Assembly: GCA_030581615.1 (NCBI GenBank)
Contig: JAKTTT010000022.1
Span: forward strand, 186,001 to 250,000
DNA from: Alloascoidea africana
Taxonomy: Eukaryota > Ascomycota > Alloascoideomycetes > Alloascoideales > Alloascoideaceae
Direction of reading: 5' to 3'
Length of the DNA stretch: 64,000 nucleotides
Shown here: positions 1 to 12,500 of the stretch, piece after piece
Position numbering within the stretch: position 1 is the stretch's first letter
Layout: each line of letters begins with the position of its first letter
The notes under the pieces: generated by a model
What the model was told of the DNA's origin: nothing
The model's database searches: none
The model's input: only the letters and a program-made list of their open reading frames with translations
Position numbers and translations under genes: made by a program

Positions 1-558
1 CTAATCCATTTTGGGATGCCCCGGCCAGCTCACCATCGCAGCAGGGTCTTCCAGCCCTCGCGGAGTGGCCTCATGGGCCCACGCCCCGGCCACCACAGCC
101 GTCAGGGCCGTCAGAGCCGTCAGACCTGGAGACGGTTGGGTCTTTCGCGACCCGCTGCTGCCAGCCGATCTGGGATCTGCGATTCGACTATACGAGGAAG
201 CTGGGCTGGCGGCCGCGGAACGTGACCGGCGCGGTGCCTGTTCTCATGAAACGAAATTCACACTCTGTTAGCTGGACCCCAGCGCTAGTGGCAACGAGAA
301 AACCTCCAGCAGGCCAGGTCCAACTCTTCTTCATCTCTGCTCCTGCGAATGCTAAGGCCTCTGCTCCGTCCGACAAGCACATCTCAGCTCTGAATTTCCT
401 GGTGCCCGCGCGCAATCGACCCAGCCAGACCATTTGTCAGTATTTATGTTTTCTTATTTCCCGTTTCGTTCAGCATACCGCTTGGAACCCCCGTCTAACT
501 TCTTCTCTGGCGTAGAACTTTTTTCGAATCTACTGCTGGAAAAGCCACATTTGTTACA
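1..558. other. Region upstream of the giant gene
   Basis: The first about 430 bases are GC-rich, followed by a more AT-rich stretch up to the start codon. A short direct repeat of CCGTCAGRG-type units sits at about 99-127. I see no convincing gene. It presumably holds the promoter and leader of the giant gene. Confidence 0.4.
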
Positions 559-3500
559 ATGGCCCTACAGCTGCTACTACTGCTTAGCACCATATTCACA
601 AACATTATAGTGGGTGTAGTTAATGGAATCATTGGCTACCTACTACTGAGGCACTTGAAGAGAGGATGCCAGATATATCATGGTGATCAGCTAGCCACCT
701 GTAATAAAAATCAACAAGACAGAGTCGTTAGGATAATAAGCGAATTTAAAGAGTCCGAACTCATCAACAAGATTGTTGAGGCGCTAGATAAAAGAGACTC
801 TGAAAAAGACATTAGGGAAAGCGATCAAAAGGATACTTCATTATCCCCAGCAAGCAAGCTCCAAGAAGAATACTCATCGAAGCATGCCTCATCAACTCAA
901 GGCATGGCTGAAGAGCTTACCGAGCCTTCTCTGCCAGATGCCCCGTTCCCTCATGCTTACGATACTGAAGCCTCAATGGGGTTCAGAGACGATAAAGGTA
1001 TGTGAGACTATCTATCAACAATACAAGACACTGATATGCAGTTACAAAATCCAATCTATTCAATTTCATTTTACTAATTCCCAATGTCCATCAATTTCCC
1101 ACTTTTTGTAGATTTCCGTAATGAGAGTCTAGAGAGAGACTCTTTTATGAGTCAACTTTTGTCGCCTTACTCTGTGCCTACCACAAGCATGGGCATCAGT
1201 GCTCAGGCACTTCAATCAAGAACATCTGACCAAGAATACAATTATTACACTTCTAATGAATCAGATACAAATACAAACCAACATTACAACAATATGCAAA
1301 ATGAAAGTGGTAACTATGAAGTGGCTGAAAGCACGTTTAATTATCGGTTTGCTTCAAGTTTAGAGACAATTCTTGAAGAAGAAGAGGATATCAGTGGAAG
1401 CGAAAATGAGCAAAGACCGACTGTAAGATATCAAGGAGATGAATCATCAACTCAAAATAGAAACACTATTCCTGTTCAAGAAGCTTTTCCAACATCATCA
1501 GTTCCTTTTTCAAATCAAATCGACATGGAAAGTCGTATCCCCAATCTAAGCAACACAACGCTAGCAGATTACGTTTCTTCTGAAGATTCAACCGCTGAAG
1601 ATGAAGAAGAATTTTACAGAGATTCGCTAGTTGAAAATGACAACAATAGGCAACAATTTAGCCAACAACAAGATAGTATGTCAGCGGAACAAGGCCAACT
1701 AATAACAGATACAATATCGCCAACCGCAACTCCTGTAACAATAACACCTCCCATACCATCTTTAATTTCAGAAACAAGTGGTATTCCAATTCAAATCACA
1801 TCTGCAGTGCCATCTAATTCGCCTTCCAGCTCTCAGCGGAGCTCTGGTTCTGATATATCGATATCGCATTATCAGTCAGCTACACAAATTGACCAATTGT
1901 CGAATAGAAGCGGCTCACAAGGAGATGTGCACTCATCATCTTCTTCTGAAGTCGATCCTAGCGCATTTCCTTTAAATTCTTCATCACATTCGTCTCTCGG
2001 GGAGTATTCAAGACTGCAACCAACAACCACCCCACAGGACAACATCAGCAGAGTTTCATCTATTGCATTCACATCAATTCGATCACATCCGCAGTCAGAA
2101 GGGGTTTTAGAATCTCCCACAAATTTACTGTCCTTCAACCAAAGAGACCGTCTAAATGAACCCGAATATGGCAATCAATTGTTATATTCATCTCCTACAG
2201 CGGACCTTTTGGATGATTATGACTCCAGCGACTCATCTGATAGTGTGATACACTCACCAGCTAGAGCTCAATCATGTCGAACGTCAACTCTCATGTTTCC
2301 ATCATCGTCTAGACACCCTATACCGGATGTCGATCATAGTATAGAAGAGATTGCAACACTTTTTCATACACCAACTCAAGTTGGTATTTCTCCTTTGGAG
2401 ACAGACTCTCCGTTATGGGCTTCACCTATCAATGAACTTTTGCCAGAATATTCCGAAGAAGAGCCAAATTCTAGAATACCTGAGCCAGAATCAAGCTCAA
2501 TAGAACCTCTTTCATCCAGATTCAGACTTCGGTTCACTGGTGACAACGTTCCTCAAGCCCATATAGAATCACCGACCGCTGACCTATTAGCAGAATATGA
2601 GCTAAAGGAAAACCAGAACCAGGGGGTTGAACTTCCTGGAGTTGATATGCTACATCCATTTAGAGCGAGTCGACTACCATCAGAAGAAAACCTCACAAGC
2701 AGCCTTTCCCCACAATTGAGCCTATCTTTAGGGAAGAGAAAATTCAGCGGTTTAAGCCTACTTCCCTCTCCATCAATCTCAACAAACGAAGCATCTCAAT
2801 TATTAACTTCAACTACCGAGGAATTTAATAAGAGCCAACCAAAACTAAAAGAAGATGTTACTTCTCTTCAACCCACTTTTTATAATCTTCATGATAAAGA
2901 CGTTTCGGCTCCTTATCTCAAAGCAAGTGCCAGTACGGGCGATTTACGGATCACCGTTTCTACACCCACCGCAAAACCGCTTAGAAATGCAGACATGATT
3001 AACCTTACTCCGACAAGAATCACTGAAAGAATTCAGCTAGGGAGGTCCACTCTTATGTATTCGTCGCCAAGTTCGTTTAAAGAGAGTTTGGACATACCCA
3101 AATCTTCCAAATCAATGGGCAGGATGAGATTGAGATCTGAGAGTGCGCTTTTTCTTCCATTTCCTTATCTTCTTCCGAAGAAAACGCCATCATCTCTATC
3201 ATTCCGACGGCATTCATCTGCTGCTGAAAGTTTGAGGTTAATGAGCACGCAAAAAACTTTCAAACAGGTAAACATGTCTAGGGATTGGTCACAGAGCGAA
3301 ATATCCACTTCATCTCCAAATCAATTGGAAGAGTACTTGTCTAGTCCAAATACTTTCCCAGAGAATGCTGCACTTCCTCGTTCTCCTGTATTTACAAAAT
3401 TTAGTTCTAGAAGTCTTCCGAATGTTTATGATATGGATGGATTGGGTTACACGCTACCATGCTTAGAAGGAACTGATGGCAAGAATGATAAATTGATGAA

Positions 3501-6500
3501 CGTTCCAGAAAGCATAACAAACCTTCTACTACCCGAAATAAGTCTGACAGAGAGTAAACCGGTAATTTCTAGTAAAGAACCGCAGTCCCCCGGTGATTAT
3601 GGAAGCGATACACTGAGGCATGGTCTCAGTACGGTGGAAAGCGTTATGGAGTATTCTCATGATATTACTATACCAAGAGCCGAACTAAGAGAGCAGAAAT
3701 CCATTCAGTCTGAAATCAAAAACAAACCTCTTCCTCAATTTCAAAATGAAGAAATTGAACTTTCCTTTAATTCTCTCAAAGACATTTCCACATTGGGAAT
3801 GCATCTTTATGGTGCTACTAGGCCTTCGTTGCCACTGCTTTCAGAACCTTCGGGCTATAATATTCTGCCAGACATCAACCAACGGAAAGTTTTTGTTGAA
3901 GATAACTCGCTTCAAAGATATGCTGACTGTCTTGACAAACAGAGTAATGGAGTTCCTGGTTTAGATTTGGATTTCCTACCTGAATCTCCAATTATGGAAT
4001 CCCTTGAAATGCCTATTTCCCCGACCGATATCCAAAAGTCAGCTTCTTGCGGTGTTCAAATTTCAAACACGGAAAGCCTTAATAAAAAGGAAATTCTTCA
4101 ATTCTCACCAGAATCACCCGTTAAGGAAGCCCTTGAAATGCCTTCTTCACCTATTGACAGCAGAAAGTCAGATTCCAGTCGTATTCAATTATCAAAAAGA
4201 GAAAGTCCGGATAAAAAGGAAAATCTGCAATTCTTACCTGTATCCCCAATTATGGAAACCCTTGGAACGCCTCTTTCTCCGATCGACACCCGCACAGATT
4301 CTAGCAGTATTCAGCTGGCAAAAATGGAAAAACTCAATGAAAATGAGGGTTTTCGATTCTTACCTGAATCTCCACTTAGGGAAACCAATGAAATGCCTAC
4401 CTCGGTTACCGATAGCCGGAGAGATACTAGCGGTATTCAATTATCCATGATGGAAAACCGTAATGAAACAGAAAATCTTCAATTCTTACCTGAATCCCCA
4501 GTTATGGAAACGCTTGAAATGCCCCCTTCACCTGTTGATATCCGAAATTCAGATTATAGCCGTATTCGGTTAGCAAAGAGGGAAAGCTCAGATGACAAGA
4601 AGGATCTGGATGCTCTAGAAATTGAGCCATCCGTCTTCCATAATATGGAAGTAATTGAAGATCAAATTAAGCCAACTTCTCATCTAGAAGGACCATTCAA
4701 TTTGAGCAAAGAAGAATATTTTTCTCATGACAGCAAAATCTCAACATTTACCGATTTTGAGTTAGGGAACGAGTCACCAGAAACTTATAAACTACCAGGG
4801 AGTAGCAGCATGATGCTTCCAGGATCTCCCGAGTTAATAGAAGCCAAGTTACATTCAGCTCAATCTCATCAGGGGTCAGAAAGTGGTGCCGATGCTCCAT
4901 GTCTACCTTTTGATAGTGATAGTGATAATGAGAGTGAGGACCACCAATATGAGGATGCAGTTGAAAATCAAGAAATCTCAATTCATTCGAGCTCACTGGG
5001 GCCACTAGAGTCAACGAGAGAAGAATTTACTGTAGAGAACACAGTGGATTTAGAAAAACAGGTTTTGGCGCCTGAAGATGAGACCATTACAAGTTCTCTG
5101 TCAGCACCCGCTGTGGAAGAAAGACCAATATTAGAAGAGGATCATCAGCTCAAACAGTTTGAACAGAAAACTTCCCCAGCGTCACTTCTAGAACAAAAAA
5201 ATATTTCGCCCAATATCAAGGAATCAGTTCTAACTGGTGATAATCTCGTTTTTCTTGATGATTCGGTGGAGGAAATATCCAGCAATCCGCTGAACCCTTA
5301 CCGGTTGGGCACATCTTTCTCGATTGTTAACGAACCGATAGTGCCATCAGAAACCGGACCTGAACATGAACTAATTAAAGATCTCGAGTCAAATGTCTCA
5401 CCTATGTCTGAAGCTCATCAACTTTTGGAATCTATCCAAGAACCTGAAATTGCATCTTTAGTCCCAGGCTCCTTTCCTAAGGCTGAAACAGTGCCTATTC
5501 CTCAGGAAGAAACAGTTGGCATTAAGTCGCCACCATCAAATAAACTAGAAAGTCCCGTCTTAAACACACCCATTGACTATACTGAACCAGCACAATCTAT
5601 TCCAAATATTGTTAGCCAATTGGATACAATGCCAATTCGAATCGAACAAGAAGAAAATAAACCGGTGCTTTCAAAGCGAAAATGCGAAAAGATGGCGTTA
5701 CCCACTTCTTCACTTAGTTTACCTTCAAAGAGCAAACCTATTGTATCCGTCGTTACAAACGTTCCTCGAGGAAAACAGTCTTCTTTCTTTTCTTTGAAGG
5801 ACATTTTGAATGACCCGGAAACTTTGGATATTGCCATTCCTCCACCTGCTAAGCTGGCGCCAACAAAATCTCTCCAAGATGCAGGTGAAAAGAACAACTT
5901 TTTTGGAGAAGGATTTTCATCTTTGAGCAAGGTTCTAAAACCACTAGAACAGCTACCAAGTATGCCAATCAGGCCAATTTCAGTACATACTACGGAAATT
6001 GAAGAGCAGAAGATAGAAAGATATGAGCGGAATCCTCAAAGAAATGAAATCGACGATATTTTCACTGCTCTGAACGCAGGCGAAGAAGCTATCAACTTTT
6101 TGCCTCCGTTTATATCTTTACCACCATCTCCAGAAGGTGAACAACCACTGTTGACAGCTCCTTCAACTGACATTTCAACTCTCGGGATGTCTATGAGCTC
6201 TTTAAACATTCCAACTCCTGTTGATAATAACATTCACGAGTCGTTTACGTTCTCAACCCCATCTGCCGTGATGACAGAACCAATCAAGGAGATTTATGTC
6301 CCAAGAAAGAGCGAATATGGCAATATGGATAAACGCTTTCTTGATAGCAATGCAAGTCTTGTTCCTTCGGTTTCTGAATCTTCCAAAGATAAACTACCAG
6401 AACAGAAAAGTATGTTACCATTATCATCTTCTGAAGAGACGCTGGCCCTTTATAGTCCCCTAATCAGCTCGAGTAAAGAAAAGCGATATGCTTCGCCCAA

Positions 6501-9500
6501 GGCATCAAAGAAAAGAAAACGTGGGCGCGATGAAGATACAGATGAACGGAGATCTACAGGTGATGCTGAATACTCTATGTCTCCCTTTGAAATACAATTA
6601 AGTGATAAAAAATATCTCGAGACTTCAGCTCGTTTATTAGGTCATACACCAGAGTATAAATGGACCAACACAGATAATTCTCCATTACGTTTCGGGGATG
6701 ATGACACTAATATGAGGCCTTTTAGAATGGCGGAGAATTCAGTTGGAATCGAAACAGAAAGCAATGCGTTGAAGCCTCCCATACTATTTGATGACCTTGA
6801 TGATTATGACATTTGGGAGGAAACTGCAATCCCAACCTATCAAGAAGACACCTCTTCAGCCATTCCAGGACCTTCAAACCAAAGATTGTTCTTTCCTGAA
6901 GAGAACAATTGTGAGATTGGGCTTTTTAACCCGCCTTCGCCTCAATTGTCTGTAAAGATTGCCCAAAGCCCTCCAATGATTAGTTACTCTCCTGAGACTG
7001 TGCCTCTTCCCTTTGCTATTCCTTTCTATCTTTCAGTTTCAGGTTTAGCAAAGGGAAATACTGCCGAGACGCAGGAAGTACATAATTTTCTACCCTTTGT
7101 TCCAAAATTAACAACCAATGATGACAAACCTATGGACACTATAGCGCCAGAGTTTACCGGTTCTGAGTTACACCATAAATTTAGATCATTTGAGGAAAGC
7201 CAAAAAAGAGCACTTTTGCCTAAAGCTTTAGGGGATTCCATCGATGAGGAGATAAGTCTATTGGGGATTACACGGAAATACTCTCAAGGAACCTTGCCTG
7301 TAAAAACGGCTGAGACGATTGATAAGAGCATACTGGCAGATTTTTCAGGAGTCGATCACTCGTTGAGGTCGCTGCCAGTCGAACTAAAGGAAGACCGATT
7401 TGAGGATATTCCTCACACATCTGTCGATAAGTTTGATGGCATGTCTCTTCCGGTTTTTGAAAGTTTTGAGAATTGCCAACTTCCAGCTTCTCCAGGACTT
7501 GATGCTACCGAGGGAATGCAAAGCAGCTTTAACACAGGTATACTTACTGAGAAATCACCAACTCTGGATTCAATGAGGATTACACATCAAAACTTACAAG
7601 AATCTTTACCGAAAACATTTAGGGCCATCGATAAGAACATACTAGCAGATTATTCAATCATTCATCATTCTTTGAGGTCATTAACAGCAGAACAGAAGGA
7701 AGAGCCATTTAATGATATACCATTTCTGTCTTTTGAAAGCTTTGAGGACTGTCAGCTTCCACTTTCTCCGGGATCCATTTCTAATAAGGAAATACAAACT
7801 AGTATTGACCCTGATTTACTCACCGAGAAACCCTCGACATTGGAATCTTTGAGAACTACACGTCAATACTTACAAGAGTCTTTACCAACAAAAATAACAG
7901 ATGATACAAATATCGATCTCTCGTTGGAGTCGTGTCCAGCAGAACAGACCGAAAAGACACTTGATGATATATCTCTTCCGTCTTTTAAAAGTTTTGAGAA
8001 CTATCAACTTCCAGCATCTCCAGAGCATGATGCTATTAAGGGAGTTCCAATCAACTTTAATGCTGATAAACTTACTGAGAAATCTGTGACTCTGGAATCT
8101 ATGAGGATTCCACGGCAATACTCACAAGGATCATTACCAACAAAAACGACTGATAAGAACATACTAGCAGATTTTTCGGGCATTGATAATTCGTTTTTGT
8201 TTTCGGTAGAACTGAGGGAAGACGGATTTGATGATATGCTTTTCCCATCTGCTGAAAGATTAGATACTATGCCTCATCCGTTCTATGAAAACTTTGAAAA
8301 CTCATTACTTCCAGTTTCTCCAGAACTCAATAGCACTGAGGAAATGCAATGTACCTTTAATGCTGATATACTTACTGAGAAATCCATGTCTCTGGAACCT
8401 ATGAGTATTGCACGTCAATATTCAGAAGACTCTTTACCAACGAAAACGTTTGGGACGATTGATAAGAGCATGCAATCAGATTTTTCAGGCATTGATCACT
8501 CGTTGAGGTCATTGCCAGCAGAACAGGAGGAAAAAAGATTTGTCGATAAGCTTTGTACGTCTTTTGAATTTGTTGAGAACTATCAACTTCCAGTTTCTCC
8601 ACCACCTAATGCTGCCACGGGAATGCAAGTTAACTTTGACGCTGATATACTCACTGAGAAACCCGCAACTCTGAAATCTCGGACACCCTCTTCCCCGGAC
8701 TTTATTGGAGCTGGACTTTATTCTCCTAAATTGGTTGTCCATGCTCGTGATATTTCAACCAGTGTGTTATGGGAGACAAAAGAAGCACCGGAACTTGTGG
8801 GACAAAATCCAGAATTGATAGAAACTTGTGAAGAAAAACTTAATACCGAAAAGTTTTCTGACTTGTGCTATGCTCCAATTATGTCTACGATTGAAAAACT
8901 CACTGATGCTTTGCATATTCACGATGGTGATGTTCTATTTCGGCCAGAACAAATGGGCAATAATGATACGCTTCAGATTGATGTGCACCTTGAATTACAT
9001 GACAATCTTGAATTGCCGGAGTCTCCACTTTCACGCGACGTTAAGGACGGCCTTCAATTTAGTGAGACTCTACAGACTGAAAACTCTTTTCGATTAGAGC
9101 GATGCGTGGGCCAGGCGAAATTTGATGATATCCCTCAAACAAAGTTCAGCGAGGCTGTTACCAGAGATGCCTTAAACTTATGCAGCGAGGCAGGAGGATC
9201 TGTATTGGGCAGTAGGGATGTGCTTGCATCGAGCCGGGACAACCCCTTATTCATGCAGAGGTCAACGAATGACGATCTTATTCCTCTACCTCCCTCTCCA
9301 ACCAGCCCTCTCATTTTTGAAGAAAACAACCTCAACCCTATTGACATTCATCTTCAACTGAGTCCTTGTCCGGATAATGAACTTCTAAAGTTCTCAGGAA
9401 AGGGTAAAGAGCTGAATGAGAGCATGCTTTTGACAACAGAAAAGCAAGAGCCAAATCTTACTAGTCCGACCTTTCCTCTCTATGGACCTGACTATGACCA

Positions 9501-12500
9501 ACCTGAGACCACACCTCTTCCTAGACCGTATAATATTGCAAAAGATGCTTATCAGGATTCGTCGCCGTTCTTTGGGTCCTTGAAGGATAAGACAGCCCCC
9601 TTGTCTAAAGAGTTTGATGAATATGCTTCGATACCATTCATCCTCGACCAGTATGACGATGACAGCGTTTACCAAAAATCACTTTTCAGAGAAGATCTAC
9701 AATCAGACTCATTTTCCGATAGTGAACTACATCACCCATCTCCATTGTGTAGCGAACCTGGAAGTATCAGTCTTGGAAAAGGATTATTCCGTCAATCGGA
9801 AACGGGAACGCTTTCGAAACAAGAACATTATGAAGGTTTGATTTTGAAAAATGATTCAGATCTTTCTTTAACAGAGAAAAGGAAACATTTGGAATACCTT
9901 GATTTACCAGAGTCGCCTTCTCAACGTCCTTGTGACATCCTAGAAGAAAGGGGAACTTGCAATAAACCACTAACCAGTGCAACAAATTGCGCTTCGGAGC
10001 TAATTTCTTCACCGGTAGCAGACGACAATCGACAAATAATCTTTGTTCCACAGAATCTTACAGAGTCTGAAAGTACGATTCCAGAACTTTTCGACAATAG
10101 AACGTTTAGCTCTGCTTTAATTTGGAACGAAAGCAAGGAAGATCAACCCATCGCTGGCATGAAACCTGAAGATAGAGAAGAATCAGAATTAGCAATTCTC
10201 ACCAAGTTACCAGAAGAAATTCCAGTCCCAGTTTCCATTGAAAATCTACGACGCGCACAAGACTTGGACATTAAATCAGGCTTCAACATTGTCTTTGAGA
10301 AAGAGTTTCATAATGATCTTCCAATTAGTTTTCCTAGGAGTGCTGAAGTCAAGATTTTGCCATTGCCATTTTTCAAAGTTCACAATATGAAAGCTGAACT
10401 ATACGAAGACCGAAAGCGGGTTGAGAAAGAATGCCTGCAACCTCTTTTGTCAGAATCACAGATTGAAGAAATTACTACAATCCCAAGTTTAGAAAACCAA
10501 GGCATACTGTCCACAATATTACCATCTTGGTCACATTTTAAACCGATGGATGAATTTTTACAGGGGTTAAGATTTGAAATTCAAAGAGATGACAATGAAT
10601 TTTTACCTATACATGAAAAAGTGAAGGAAATTGAGAAAGAAGCATTGAAAAGCTATGACGAATTTGAAACAGCTGATGTACCACGACTTCAGTTTCTGGA
10701 GCAAGAAGACAATGATATTGCACATGAAAAAGTTTCTCTACAACGCTCCAACCAGGTCTCTATTTATTCTGATTCCAATGTTTTGAAATCTTTTGAACTC
10801 TCAAGAATAGCAGAAGGCAGCCAAATATCTCCTATCAAACCTTCCGCGCTGTATAAAACACGCCCGTTAGGTGTCTTACAAGACAGTTTTAATCCTAGAT
10901 TTGGGGGGACGGAAAACCTAAAACACGCGCTGATTGAACTTCAAAAAGAAGTTGGCATTCTGAAAAACCAAAATCTATACAAATCTGCTGGAATCGATAC
11001 TTTACCGTCAAGGCCACAAATTATGGATGATGGGCATGTACTGCCTGGAGAAAGAGAAAGCAGCCAAGTTACAACTCTCCCGATGTCACCCGAGCTTCTA
11101 TCAGAGGTCAGCTTTACTATTCCGAGAAAGGTAACGTCAATGCTAAAAGGAAATGACTTGGTTGATATTGAAGTCCTCAATCCCGTACAAGACAAACATA
11201 TTGCATATACAGGTTCCGAAATGTTGCAAATGTCGAGGGTAACTCCATTACCTAGATCACCGACCTTGGATGTGGCAGAGAAACGTTTTCTATTAGATGG
11301 CTCTGAAATAATCAATGACCCTTTAACGCTTAATCCCATCCACTTTCATGAACCGGTGAAGAGCATGCCTAACTACAACGAAACGATTGTGGTAGATTCT
11401 TTCCCCAAACTAACAAACTTGTCCACAATTCAAGAGGCTCAGCTAAAAAATCGAATGTCCTTTGACAATAAGTTTTGTAGAGAGTTGCTACCATCAGGAA
11501 TCACTACAAGACCAGGCATTAATTCAATTTCAAAAGATATACTTGATCATAAGTTTATTACAACTGATCTTCTACCAAGTTCTCCTATTTCCTCGTGGGA
11601 AAGTGAAGCTGCTTTACGAGAAAGAAGTGGCTTGTCTTTGAACAGTGAAGATGATTTCCCTCGATACATCAGGAATATACCAAAAGAGGAAATTAGCGGT
11701 GAGAGTTTGCTTCTAAACCAAGCGGTCTCAAGCCACAGAATCAGTAAAGCTGACCTAGAAATACCAGCAGTTTCTTTGGAAAGAATGGAAACTATACCAA
11801 ACATTGTTTTTGATTATAAGTCTGATACTTTTGACCGTCTCCCATCTTCTCCTGTGTCAGAGCCTAGAAAGGTGGTGATCAAAAAGAAACTTGACATTGT
11901 TGATGATGATTTCTCTGTTCCTCGATCTATAAAATTGAAACTGAAAGAAAAGATAAAAGAAGAGCATGAATGTCTAGTTCCAGATGCGCCAAGCGAAGAT
12001 TTCAGTGAAGTGAGGTTGGAAAGCCCATTAATTCCATCGAAAAGGACGAAAACTATGCAAGACGTTGTTTCCGATCGGAAAGCTGATATTGCCGGTAAGC
12101 TCCCGTCCTCTCCCATAATCAAACCTACAGATAGAACGATTTCCAGCAAACCGAGTCTCGTAGTTGATCGATATACTATTCCAAGACACATGGATATTGA
12201 ATCAGAAGCGGAAACAACAGTTGGACTCTTGCCTCTCTCAACAGATACTCCAAGTGAAATTTTCATCAAGGATAATCTAGAAAAATCAACAATTCCCTTC
12301 GAAACCTTTGAGACTATCCCAGATTTTCTTGCTTACAAGACTGATTTCATCGACAACCTTCCATCCTCTCCCGTCTCTGAACATCGAAATGAGTCTCTTT
12401 CGCGAACTGCCTTAGATTCCTACGAAATTATCAACACCTTACCTTTAACTAGCAATTATAAAAGTTTACAGAAAAAACTTCTATTTGATCTCAATGATTC

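Noticed and set aside
1084-1111. ATG at 1084 as the start of the giant protein
   Set aside because: It lies inside a consensus intron. Splicing exon 1 to 1112 keeps frame and adds a membrane anchor, so the upstream start at 559 is preferred.
7000-7060. Hydrophobic stretch in the giant linker (LPFAIPFYLSVSGL) as another hidden intron or membrane segment
   Set aside because: It ends in a Py-rich CAG, but no donor with a branch site lies at a suitable distance, and it is too short and Pro-rich for a membrane helix.
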